From: an uncultured Ruminococcus sp.
Lineage (GTDB): Bacteria > Bacillota_A > Clostridia > Oscillospirales > Ruminococcaceae
DNA length: 12,446 nt
Assembly (NCBI GenBank): GCA_937880065.1
Contig: CALFMA010000705.1
Location: forward strand, 1 to 12,446
Reading direction: 5' to 3'
Positions 6,540 through 12,446 of the stretch are shown here, in pieces. The notes beneath the pieces are model-generated. The model did no database searches. It worked only from the letters and a program-made list of their open reading frames with translations, and was not told the origin of the DNA. How positions within the stretch are numbered: position 1 is the stretch's first letter; each line of letters opens with the position of its first letter. Position numbers and translations under genes: made by a program.

Positions 6540-7769
6540 TCAGACCTCCGGCGGGCTATAAAGGCGGTTAGTCTTCAGCAGCGTATAGACTAACCTAACC
6601 AGCTTTCTGACAGTAAGAACGAGTGCACGCTTATGCTTGTGCTTGGTCGCCTCTTTGTATTTGAGGGTATAGAAACGCTTAAACTCTGGGTCGCATCTTC
6701 TCAGAGAATTTGCAGCTTCGCACAAGTAATATTTCAGATGATGATTGCTGCCGTGAATTATGTGCTTATCTCCAGCGTCAAAAGTGCTTGACTGATGCTG
6801 TGACCACACAAGACCGGCATATTTCGCAAGGCTTACCTGACCGGAGAAACGATTAATATCTCCGATTTCAGCGATGATACCAGCTGCATAGACATTGCCG
6901 ATTCCTTTTATGGATGTCAGTGTTTGAGGGATAGACTGCAATTGTTTTTCAATCGCCTTGTCATACTCCTTCACCTGCTTTTGCAGCAAGCGGATGGTAC
7001 TCATTGAAATTGCAAGCATTTGTTTCGCAGAATCGGCAATGACCTGCGGTGGACGGTAAGAGCTTTTGGCAGCACGCTGAACGGCATCTGCAATTTCATC
7101 GGGATTTTCAAAACGATTTTTCCCATGTTTGCGGATAAAATCAGCCAGTTCATCCGGATTCATGTAAGCAAGTTCATCAAGAGAAGAAAATTCATCGATG
7201 ACAGCCATTGATGCTGCGCCGAATTTGTTTGAAAAGATTTTCTCTTGAGCAAGCCCTGAAAAGCTGATAAATAAGCCGTTCAGAAAACGCTGTTTTTCTC
7301 GTGTCAGAGCCTGTACAGCCTGATGACGTGCTCGTGTGAGCAGTTTCAAAGACTGGTAACGGTAATCGTCCATGTAGACCTTCTTGGTGATTCTTCCAAA
7401 ACGAAGGGTATCCGCAATGACGAAAGAATTGATATAATCATTCTTTGGTATATCTAAATAAGTATCTTTGAACTTCTTGACCTGTTTGGGATTAAGCATA
7501 TGCAGGTGACGTTCAAAGCGCCCTAGAGCCCCGCTTTCACGAAGGTAGTACATGAGATTATCGCCGTAAACAGAAGTTGCTTCCATACCGATGACAACGC
7601 TTGGGATATTTTGCTCCAGAAGTACAGAGGTCACTCTGTCAACAATTAATTTTGCACCATCCCTGTTGTTCGGAACGGAAAACGAACTGTGTTTACTGCC
7701 GTCGGCTCGCATAAGATAGCAATCATTATCCTTGCTGCCAATGTCAATGCCAACAAAAAGCTTGTCCAT
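6540..7769 (-). CDS. IS110-family DEDD recombinase/transposase
   Basis: A 409-residue recombinase with a RuvC-like DEDD domain at the N-terminus and a Transposase_20 region near the C-terminus (SIKGIGNVYAAGIIAEIGD at 286-304). The acidic residues expected for catalysis are D9 (VGIDIG), E63 (GMEATSVYG) and D111 (PKNDYINS). The fourth position, normally Asp three residues later in a D-x-x-D-A motif, is Asn114 (AAT on the minus strand, 7428-7430), followed by Ser instead of Ala. The likely Ser nucleophile is S341 in HGSNHHLKYYL. Start: the minus strand carries AAAGGAGGTGG spaced about 7 nt from ATG 7769; a GTG at 7778 lies inside this ribosome site and is rejected. These enzymes act with a bridge RNA made from the element's noncoding end. 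The D to N change may weaken or abolish activity. Confidence 0.92.
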   Translation of the reverse strand: MDKLFVGIDIGSKDNDCYLMRADGSKHSSFSVPNNRDGAKLIVDRVTSVLLEQNIPSVVIGMEATSVYGDNLMYYLRESGALGRFERHLHMLNPKQVKKFKDTYLDIPKNDYINSFVIADTLRFGRITKKVYMDDYRYQSLKLLTRARHQAVQALTREKQRFLNGLFISFSGLAQEKIFSNKFGAASMAVIDEFSSLDELAYMNPDELADFIRKHGKNRFENPDEIADAVQRAAKSSYRPPQVIADSAKQMLAISMSTIRLLQKQVKEYDKAIEKQLQSIPQTLTSIKGIGNVYAAGIIAEIGDINRFSGQVSLAKYAGLVWSQHQSSTFDAGDKHIIHGSNHHLKYYLCEAANSLRRCDPEFKRFYTLKYKEATKHKHKRALVLTVRKLVRLVYTLLKTNRLYSPPEV

Positions 7770-7798
7770 AAGATCCACCTCCTTTCGTGGGAAATTTT

Positions 7799-8076
7799 CG
7801 ATCAGCAGGCATTCAGCTACCCATGATACTGTGGCATCAGCAACCTCGCATATCAGAATACACTTCGGGGAGCTCCGATGCGAAAATCCGTACTGCCTGT
7901 AAAAAACGGATAAAGCATTTCTCGAATAAACAGCTCACGTGTCAGCAGCTAACTCACAGTTCTGGGGAACAGACACCCTTATGAAGCAGCCTTTGGGCTC
8001 AACTAAGGATGATTAGAACTTGTACCTGCTGTTTATACAGCTATTTTATCATGGGTATGTGAATGCCTGTTGATAG
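7799..8076 (-). ncRNA. Structured left end, candidate IS110 bridge RNA
   Basis: About 460 nt without a credible gene lie upstream of the recombinase. Within them, 7799-7828 and 8047-8076 are imperfect inverted repeats matching at 26 of 30 positions, enclosing further hairpins: TCGCAT/ATGCGA (7846-7851, 7878-7883), ATCCGT/ACGGAT (7886-7891, 7906-7911), GTGTC/GACAC (7939-7943, 7972-7976) with inner GTTC/GAAC, CCTTA/TAAGG (7977-7981, 8004-8008) with inner AGCC/GGCT, and GCTGT/ACAGC (8028-8032, 8037-8041). This is a multibranched fold closed by a long stem. IS110-group elements encode their bridge RNA in this place, between the left end and the recombinase start, on the recombinase strand. Strand and exact ends are inferred. 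The target- and donor-binding loops cannot be assigned without the element's ends. Confidence 0.5.
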
Positions 8077-8104
8077 ACTTTTGAAACCCGACGGCATTTC
8101 GCCG

Positions 8105-8151
8105 AAGCAGTGAAATTTCCATTCGCTACGCTCATTCCAATTTCACTGCTT
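8105..8151. repeat. 13-bp hairpin with 21-nt loop, REP-like
   Basis: AAGCAGTGAAATT (8105-8117) and AATTTCACTGCTT (8139-8151) are perfect reverse complements, followed by four more bases TTTG on the plus strand. The loop contains CTACGCTC (8126-8133), whose exact reverse complement GAGCGTAG occurs downstream at 8164-8171, so a pseudoknot or an alternative hairpin is possible. A smaller CGGC/GCCG hairpin lies just before it near 8091-8104. It could be a terminator, a REP-like palindrome of the kind IS110 elements often target, or the outer end of the element. Confidence 0.6.
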
Positions 8152-8171
8152 TTTGCATTTACCGAGCGTAG

Positions 8172-8199
8172 TTGAGGTTTATTAGGGTACTCTTAAAAT
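8172..8199 (+). promoter_or_regulatory. Weak candidate promoter for the dockerin protease operon
   Basis: TTGAGG (8172-8177) and TAAAAT (8194-8199) are separated by 16 nt, an acceptable sigma-A spacing, and would start transcription about 25 nt before the protease ATG. The inverted repeat TTAGGGT/ACCCTAA (8182-8188 and 8201-8207) overlaps the -10 region and could be an operator or a 5' hairpin. AT-rich DNA gives such matches easily. Confidence 0.25.
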
Positions 8200-8232
8200 C
8201 ACCCTAAAATATATTATACGAGGATGTTTTTT

Positions 8233-9366
8233 ATGAAGAATAAGTTTTTTTCAGTTATAACTGCTATTACATTAACGTTCTCTACATTAGTTGGGGTTAC
8301 TACTTTTGGTTATGACCCGGATGGCGATGGTTACTATAATGTTTATGACATTATATTACTTAGAAGCTTTTTATCAGGTAACCAAACTGTTTCAAATTTA
8401 ACAGCTCTTGACTATAACAAAAGTGGAGTTATTACATCTACAGATGTTCAAAAATTGACTGACGATATATTATCCGGTCCAATTGATACAAGTAACCCAC
8501 AAGGTGATAACTCATCAGTTCCAGAATACAATTTTACCGAAACATCAAGAAATTACTTTGTTTTTGATGCTAATACTGGTTTTTTGAAGCAGGGAAGTGA
8601 TTATACTATTAATAATCGTACATCTTATAATAACGGCGATGTAGCCACGTGTGATATTATAGGCGATACTGACGAAAGAATAGTTGATTTCTCAAAATCA
8701 GGTGTAGTAAAAATAATTGTAAGCAATCAAAGCGGAACTCATTTTGGAACTGGCTTTATTGTTGGTCCACATGTTATAGCAACCGCTGCACATGTTTTGG
8801 ATGATACAAGATATAGCAGAAAAGCTGTAGTAAATGATATTATTGCTTTTAATGCAGATGGTACACAAAGAACAGATAGTATAACTCCAGTAGAAACACA
8901 TCATTGTTCTTTATTTGACAATAATTCCGTTTCTGATTACTATGACTATGCTTTAATAACAGTTGAAGAAGATTTAAGTAATTATCCTATTTTTGAATTA
9001 GGCGTTTATGATAATATGCTTGATAAGGATGTGACAGCTACCATAACAGGTTTTCCAGGTCAAATAATGGATAATAGCACTGGAAATTTAATAAGAGTTA
9101 ATAATGGAACAAATCTTCATACAATGTATAGCGGTAATGGTATAGTTGTTTCATCTGATGGCGGAAAAATTAATCATAATATAGATTCGTCTACTGGTAA
9201 TAGTGGTGGTCCACTATACGTTACTGAATACTATAATAATTCAATGAAATATGTAGCATTTGGTATTCACAATCTCGGTACAGATATGAATGATGAAAAT
9301 AATCATGCTGTTCATATAGACCCTAATATTATCTGTTTTTATAAAAACAACCCAAATATTCCCTAA
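8233..9366 (+). CDS. Secreted dockerin-bearing trypsin/V8-like serine protease
   Basis: A 377-residue secreted protein: signal peptide at 1 to about 26, a type I dockerin immediately after it, and a chymotrypsin-fold peptidase at about 155-370. Dockerin calcium loops are DPDGDGYYNVYD (28-39) and DYNKSGVITSTD (60-71). The catalytic triad is H187 in TAAHVLD, D238 in YYDYALI and S324 in TGNSGGPLY, as in glutamyl-endopeptidase/V8-like S1 peptidases. The dockerin would attach the enzyme to a cohesin on a scaffoldin or the cell surface. N-terminal placement is less common than C-terminal in cellulosomal enzymes. Start: GAGG at 8220-8223 suits ATG 8233, while in-frame ATG 8224 directly abuts it. The next dockerin gene follows 20 nt downstream, probably in the same operon. 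Substrate specificity is not readable. Confidence 0.88.
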   Translation: MKNKFFSVITAITLTFSTLVGVTTFGYDPDGDGYYNVYDIILLRSFLSGNQTVSNLTALDYNKSGVITSTDVQKLTDDILSGPIDTSNPQGDNSSVPEYNFTETSRNYFVFDANTGFLKQGSDYTINNRTSYNNGDVATCDIIGDTDERIVDFSKSGVVKIIVSNQSGTHFGTGFIVGPHVIATAAHVLDDTRYSRKAVVNDIIAFNADGTQRTDSITPVETHHCSLFDNNSVSDYYDYALITVEEDLSNYPIFELGVYDNMLDKDVTATITGFPGQIMDNSTGNLIRVNNGTNLHTMYSGNGIVVSSDGGKINHNIDSSTGNSGGPLYVTEYYNNSMKYVAFGIHNLGTDMNDENNHAVHIDPNIICFYKNNPNIP

Positions 9367-9386
9367 ACTTCCGGAGGTGAAGTATA

Positions 9387-10538
9387 ATGAAAAAACTTTT
9401 TACTGTTTTATTATCTCTGTCAATGACATTAACATGCATGCCCATTATGAATTCTTATTCATATGATTATAGTTATTATTACAACGATTATTATGATGAA
9501 AATACATACTCTGTTTATAAAGAGTACAAATTGGGTGAATTTTCTGACGAAAACAGCCGTTTTAACGGATGTGATTTTTATAGAGTTGAAACAGTTGAAG
9601 CTTTTGAAGGAATGCCCACATTAGAAACAGAATATGATTATCTTGCCGTTCCCGACAGTATTATTGGAAACTGGTTTGAATACCGAAAAAATTCAGATCC
9701 TCGATTCCAACACCAATACGATGTAAAACTTCCACTTCATACAAGCTATGTACTTGATGAAAGCTATTCAGAACTTCAGAGTAGTCATTACTATGATTTG
9801 TATATTATGTGGAAAAAAGTGCCGTATATCATAATCACAGCAGATTCAAAACAAGTTCCGCTGATTGACAACGAAAAGCTTTCAGAAATGTATCCTGATG
9901 CAAAATTAAGTTATATAAATAAAAATGAGAATAATGAATATGTTTATTATCTTTCTACAGGTGATGTTAATACAAACTTCAATGAGTATGAATATGAGGT
10001 TGATACTATTTTAACCTATGAAGATGCAGAGGAAATCTACAAATTAGGAAATGAGCATATTATAGATTTCAGCTATTGTTCTTCATATGAAATGCAAAAT
10101 GCTATACTTCCCGAATATCCTGTCTATAAAAGTGAATATGTTGAGAAAGCTATTGAAGTATTTGAAAATCACGGCTATAATGTTACAATCGGGGATTTAC
10201 AAGAATTAATTCCAGATGAATCAATCCCACCACTTGAATACTTTGATATTATTTTTGAAATTCAGGAAAGAGAAAACATAATGCCAAATATAAAAATGTA
10301 TGAAAATACTGTACAAACTATAAGCAATCAAACGAAATTAAATAACAACAAAAATGGTGATATTAATTGTGATGGTAATATTGGTATTGCTGATATTGTA
10401 ATGTTAGAAAAATTTCTTCTTGGATGTGGAAAAGTTAATAAAAATGCCGATTTAAATAGTGATGGAGTTATCAATGTTTACGATTTAATTCTGATGAGAA
10501 AAGAATTAATAAAAATCAATTATATGGATAATATTTGA
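9387..10538 (+). CDS. Secreted Tyr-rich protein with C-terminal dockerin
   Basis: A 383-residue secreted protein. The signal peptide covers about 1-23. The mature N-terminus is extremely Tyr-rich, with 11 Tyr in residues 24-47. The central region (about 50-310) contains no enzyme motif I recognise. A C-terminal type I dockerin spans 323-375, with calcium loops DINCDGNIGIAD (325-336) and DLNSDGVINVYD (355-366) separated by the usual helix. GGAGGTG at 9372-9378 lies upstream of the ATG, 20 nt after the protease gene, so both are probably co-expressed and docked on the same kind of scaffold. It could be a partner, substrate-binding module or inhibitor of the protease; this is inference from gene order only. 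A weak terminator hairpin follows the stop. Confidence 0.85.
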   Translation: MKKLFTVLLSLSMTLTCMPIMNSYSYDYSYYYNDYYDENTYSVYKEYKLGEFSDENSRFNGCDFYRVETVEAFEGMPTLETEYDYLAVPDSIIGNWFEYRKNSDPRFQHQYDVKLPLHTSYVLDESYSELQSSHYYDLYIMWKKVPYIIITADSKQVPLIDNEKLSEMYPDAKLSYINKNENNEYVYYLSTGDVNTNFNEYEYEVDTILTYEDAEEIYKLGNEHIIDFSYCSSYEMQNAILPEYPVYKSEYVEKAIEVFENHGYNVTIGDLQELIPDESIPPLEYFDIIFEIQERENIMPNIKMYENTVQTISNQTKLNNNKNGDINCDGNIGIADIVMLEKFLLGCGKVNKNADLNSDGVINVYDLILMRKELIKINYMDNI

Positions 10539-10540
10539 TG

Positions 10541-10566
10541 AATGCTTTTGTTGGTCAGCATTTTTT
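10541..10566 (+). terminator. Probable intrinsic terminator after the dockerin pair
   Basis: AATGCT (10541-10546) and AGCATT (10557-10562) form a 6-bp stem with a 10-nt loop, ending in a run of six T. It begins 3 nt past the stop of the Tyr-rich protein gene. The stem is short, so termination may be partial. Confidence 0.5.
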
Positions 10567-10570
10567 ATTG

Positions 10571-10672
10571 AAGCTGTCCGATTTAGGCGAGTTCAACGCT
10601 GACAGCAATGGTGACGGACTTACAGTTGACGACGCTGTGAGAATTCAGAAGAAGCTTGCAGGAATAAAATAA
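10571..10672 (+). pseudogene. 3' remnant of a lost dockerin gene
   Basis: The frame reading KLSDLGEFNADSNGDGLT, then VDDAVRIQKKLAGIK and a TAA at 10670-10672, is the second half of a type I dockerin with its natural C-terminus. The first calcium loop, the rest of the protein and the signal peptide are missing. An ATG at 10538 keeps the frame open to a 44-codon ORF, but the codons before 10571 come from the terminator hairpin and there is no ribosome site. A GGAGG and the next secreted-protein gene follow directly, suggesting the original gene was the first of that operon. The core 10586-10632 matches 11698-11744 at 45 of 47 positions. Confidence 0.75.
10586..10632 (+). repeat. Dockerin-coding direct repeat, copy 1
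   Basis: These 47 nt (GGCGAGTTCAACGCTGACAG onward, ending GTTGACGA) match 11698-11744 with two substitutions. Identity stops sharply at GACGA in both copies. This copy continues into a normal dockerin end. Confidence 0.85.
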
Positions 10673-10689
10673 ACAAAGGAGGAATTATT

Positions 10690-12297
10690 ATGAAAAAACG
10701 TATAATTTCAGCCATATTATCAATGGCAACGGTTATTTCGACAGTAACAGCACTCACATCAAATGCTTTAGCATCTTTTCCTGTCAGAAGTGATTCGGAA
10801 GAATATCAGGAAAAAATAAAAAAATATGATGAGTATTATCAACGCTTATCCGAGAAAGAAATAGACTATTTTTATAATGTTGTAGCAGACGGTTATGAGT
10901 TCATTGGTGAGGAAAATAATATAACTAAGGTTTGGGTTTTCAATAAATCCGAAGACAATACAACTGTTCCATATTCTCGTTTTGACACGTATCTTTTTGA
11001 ATATTCATTAAAGGATTATTTTAGTGTTAAGTTTGATTTACCTATAGCGGACGGCGAGGCAATTTGTTCTGAATTAGCCGATGCGTTGGGATATGACAGC
11101 TATTGTAAAATCATTAGTTGTGGTAGGGAAACAGGCGGAAATTGTGCTAAGATTGCAATAGATTTTAATACTGATAATCACAATTTGAATTATATGATTG
11201 TGGAAAAGACTCTTTCAATTTTAGGTGAGAAGTACCCTATAAGAGAGAAGAATGTACAGATAGACGCTGTAAATTATAAACTTCATTTACGCTTGCAAAG
11301 CTGTTTGTCTTACATATATGGAAACTCACTAAGCGGAATAAAACGCCACGAAATGACAGAAGAAGAATCGCAGGCATTTTATAACTCGATTGACCACGAT
11401 TATATAAAGGAAAATTTCAGAGCAGTTTATAACGCAGAAACGGGATTCATTGAGTTTCCCGATGATTATACACAGGAAGAAAAGTTAGGCTGTTTCAGTT
11501 ATTTTGCTGAGAATTTTGATGGTTATATTCATAGGTATTCTAATGCATCAGTTTCAGAGCCGATTTCAGTTGAATTTTCCGATGAAATCAGCTACGTTGA
11601 CGGTGACGCTAACCGTGATAAAATCACAACAATCGCCGATGTCGCTGCTATTTTCCAATCACTTGCCAACCCCGATAAGTACCAATTATCAGAACAGGGC
11701 GAGTTCAACGCTGACAGCAAAGGTGACGGAATTACAGTTGACGAATTTACTCCATCGCAACCAACAGAAAAGAAAACTTCAAGTAGCGATGGTATGTCCT
11801 TCGGTGCTGACGATTTTTCTTTAGATGATATTCCAGAAGTAGATTTTTCTTCTTCAGAATCTTCTTCTGTGCCAGCTTCTTCATCTTCTGATTTTGGGGA
11901 TATAGAGTTTACTGATATCGGAAGTTCTGATATTGGAATGTCAGATTTACTTTCAGAAATTGATGGTCCTGCAAAAAATAATTCAGATAATTCCCTAGAT
12001 TCTTTAGATGATTTTGCCTCTATTTCTGATATCGGAAATTTTGGTAATATTGATTCTGGTAACGATTTTTCTTCTTCCGATGAGTTAGATTCACTTCCTA
12101 TAGATTCTTTAGACGATTTTAGCACAACGGATGAAGCAATCGCAAATAATAATTCAAATGAGTTTGAAATTCCAGGATTTTCTAGTTCCAGTGATGATTT
12201 TGATTTTGACTATTCTGAGCCACAAGATATAAATAATTCTTCTTTTGATTCTTCTAACCTTTCTTTTAGTTGTTTTTCTTGTTTTTTTGTCATATAA
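10690..12297 (+). CDS. Secreted protein with broken dockerin and acidic Ser/Asp/Phe tail
   Basis: A 535-residue protein. The signal peptide runs to about residue 29 (SNALA). Residues 30-300 form an unassigned domain. A type I dockerin starts at about 302: first loop DGDANRDKITTIAD (304-317), second loop NADSKGDGITVDE (340-352). It stops there, without the second helix. Residues 353-535 are low-complexity: after a short Lys-containing linker, repeated S-L-D-D-F/S-D-I-G type units dominate, ending in LSFSCFSCFFVI. A normal dockerin would continue as in the remnant at 10571-10672 (DDAVRIQKKLAG). This looks like a chimera whose 3' end was replaced at about 11746. Without the second helix, cohesin binding is doubtful. 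AAAGGAGGA at 10676-10684 supports the start. Confidence 0.8.
   Translation: MKKRIISAILSMATVISTVTALTSNALASFPVRSDSEEYQEKIKKYDEYYQRLSEKEIDYFYNVVADGYEFIGEENNITKVWVFNKSEDNTTVPYSRFDTYLFEYSLKDYFSVKFDLPIADGEAICSELADALGYDSYCKIISCGRETGGNCAKIAIDFNTDNHNLNYMIVEKTLSILGEKYPIREKNVQIDAVNYKLHLRLQSCLSYIYGNSLSGIKRHEMTEEESQAFYNSIDHDYIKENFRAVYNAETGFIEFPDDYTQEEKLGCFSYFAENFDGYIHRYSNASVSEPISVEFSDEISYVDGDANRDKITTIADVAAIFQSLANPDKYQLSEQGEFNADSKGDGITVDEFTPSQPTEKKTSSSDGMSFGADDFSLDDIPEVDFSSSESSSVPASSSSDFGDIEFTDIGSSDIGMSDLLSEIDGPAKNNSDNSLDSLDDFASISDIGNFGNIDSGNDFSSSDELDSLPIDSLDDFSTTDEAIANNNSNEFEIPGFSSSSDDFDFDYSEPQDINNSSFDSSNLSFSCFSCFFVI
11698..11744 (+). repeat. Dockerin-coding direct repeat, copy 2, at a breakpoint
   Basis: This is the second copy of the 47-nt dockerin segment (45/47 identical to 10586-10632). 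It ends at GACGA, where the gene leaves the dockerin sequence and enters the acidic tail. It marks the likely recombination junction. Confidence 0.85.
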
Positions 12298-12320
12298 AAT
12301 ATAAGAGAAGAGGTGTGACG

Positions 12321-12446
12321 ATGCGAAGCAAAAAAGTATGTAAAACGATTCTTTCAATTGTATTGGTTCTGTGTATGACAGGCGGTCTGATTCCTGCAAA
12401 AGCAGCAGTGTCAACGTGGTCCTTTTTGATTGATGGAGAACAAGCG
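12321..12446 (+). CDS. Secreted protein, 3' partial
   Basis: The first 42 residues of a protein cut by the window end. It has a signal peptide: basic MRSKKVCK, hydrophobic core at 9-22, and a probable cleavage after PAKA (residue 28). The mature start AVSTWSFLIDGEQA is not enough for a family. GAGGTG at 12310-12315 precedes the ATG, 23 nt after the upstream gene, so it may share that transcript. Confidence 0.75.
   Translation, partial: MRSKKVCKTILSIVLVLCMTGGLIPAKAAVSTWSFLIDGEQA

Larger units (their letters stand above)
6497..8085 (-). mobile_element. IS110-family insertion sequence (ends approximate)
   Basis: The element comprises one DEDD-type recombinase gene on the minus strand, a short right end containing a hairpin (6497-6526), and a long structured left end (7770 to about 8080). 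IS110 elements lack terminal inverted repeats and usually make no target duplication, so the ends cannot be fixed by eye. The limits given are the outer edge of the hairpin beyond the recombinase stop and the outer edge of the long inverted repeat upstream. The whole unit is more GC-rich than the DNA on either side, consistent with transfer. Confidence 0.6.

Noticed and set aside
7787..7984. 65-codon plus-strand ORF upstream of the recombinase
   Set aside because: No ribosome site, no protein-like features, and it overlaps the multi-hairpin region that fits a bridge RNA.
7799..8171. CRISPR array
   Set aside because: The repeats are inverted and single, with no regular direct repeats or spacers.
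10538..10672. 44-codon ORF starting at ATG 10538 as a real small gene
   Set aside because: Its first codons are the terminator hairpin and the rest is half a dockerin; a gene remnant explains it better.
11592..12125. 177-codon minus-strand ORF as a separate gene
   Set aside because: No start signals, and it is the antisense of a biased low-complexity frame; noted only as a possible relic.

Overview
The window looks like accessory chromosome of a gut or rumen Bacillota, most likely a Ruminococcus-type Oscillospiraceae. The evidence is AT-rich DNA, strong AGGAGG-type ribosome binding sites, three secreted proteins carrying type I dockerins (cellulosome modules), an Agr-type peptide signalling pair and an IS110-family element. 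Species cannot be named from the sequence alone.

Layout. (1) 2-1208: the end of an AgrD-like autoinducer precursor, an AgrB-like processing protease and a small secreted four-cysteine protein, closed by a 16-bp hairpin terminator. The signalling pair is atypical: the precursor has Ser where the ring Cys is expected, and AgrB has Asn where its catalytic His is expected. (2) 1341-5049: a lipoprotein, two ABC-2-type permeases and an ABC ATPase in one tight operon, probably a small exporter or peptide-immunity transporter. (3) 5130-6303: a TIR-domain protein overlapping a three-helix membrane protein, a candidate two-gene antiphage module. (4) About 6497-8085: an IS110-family element on the minus strand. 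Its recombinase shows D-E-D-N instead of D-E-D-D. The 460 nt upstream of it contain a 278-nt multi-hairpin structure closed by a 30-nt imperfect inverted repeat (26/30), the best candidate for the element's bridge RNA. (5) 8105-8207: a hairpin whose loop can pair with a downstream segment, and a weak candidate promoter. (6) 8233-10538: a secreted serine protease with an N-terminal dockerin, then a Tyr-rich secreted protein with a C-terminal dockerin. (7) 10571-12297: the 3' remnant of a lost dockerin gene, then a secreted protein whose own dockerin breaks off within the second repeat and runs into an acidic Ser/Asp/Phe-rich tail of about 180 residues. The remnant and the broken dockerin share a 45/47-nt repeat ending at the breakpoint, so recombination between dockerin genes is likely. 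(8) 12321-12446: the start of another secreted protein.

How the parts may work together. Regions 1 and 2 both face the envelope and could form a signalling or bacteriocin-immunity neighbourhood, but no AgrC/AgrA is visible. Regions 6-8 supply secreted, cohesin-docked or formerly docked proteins. The TIR pair and the IS110 element sit between these blocks, as expected for an accessory insertion hotspot.
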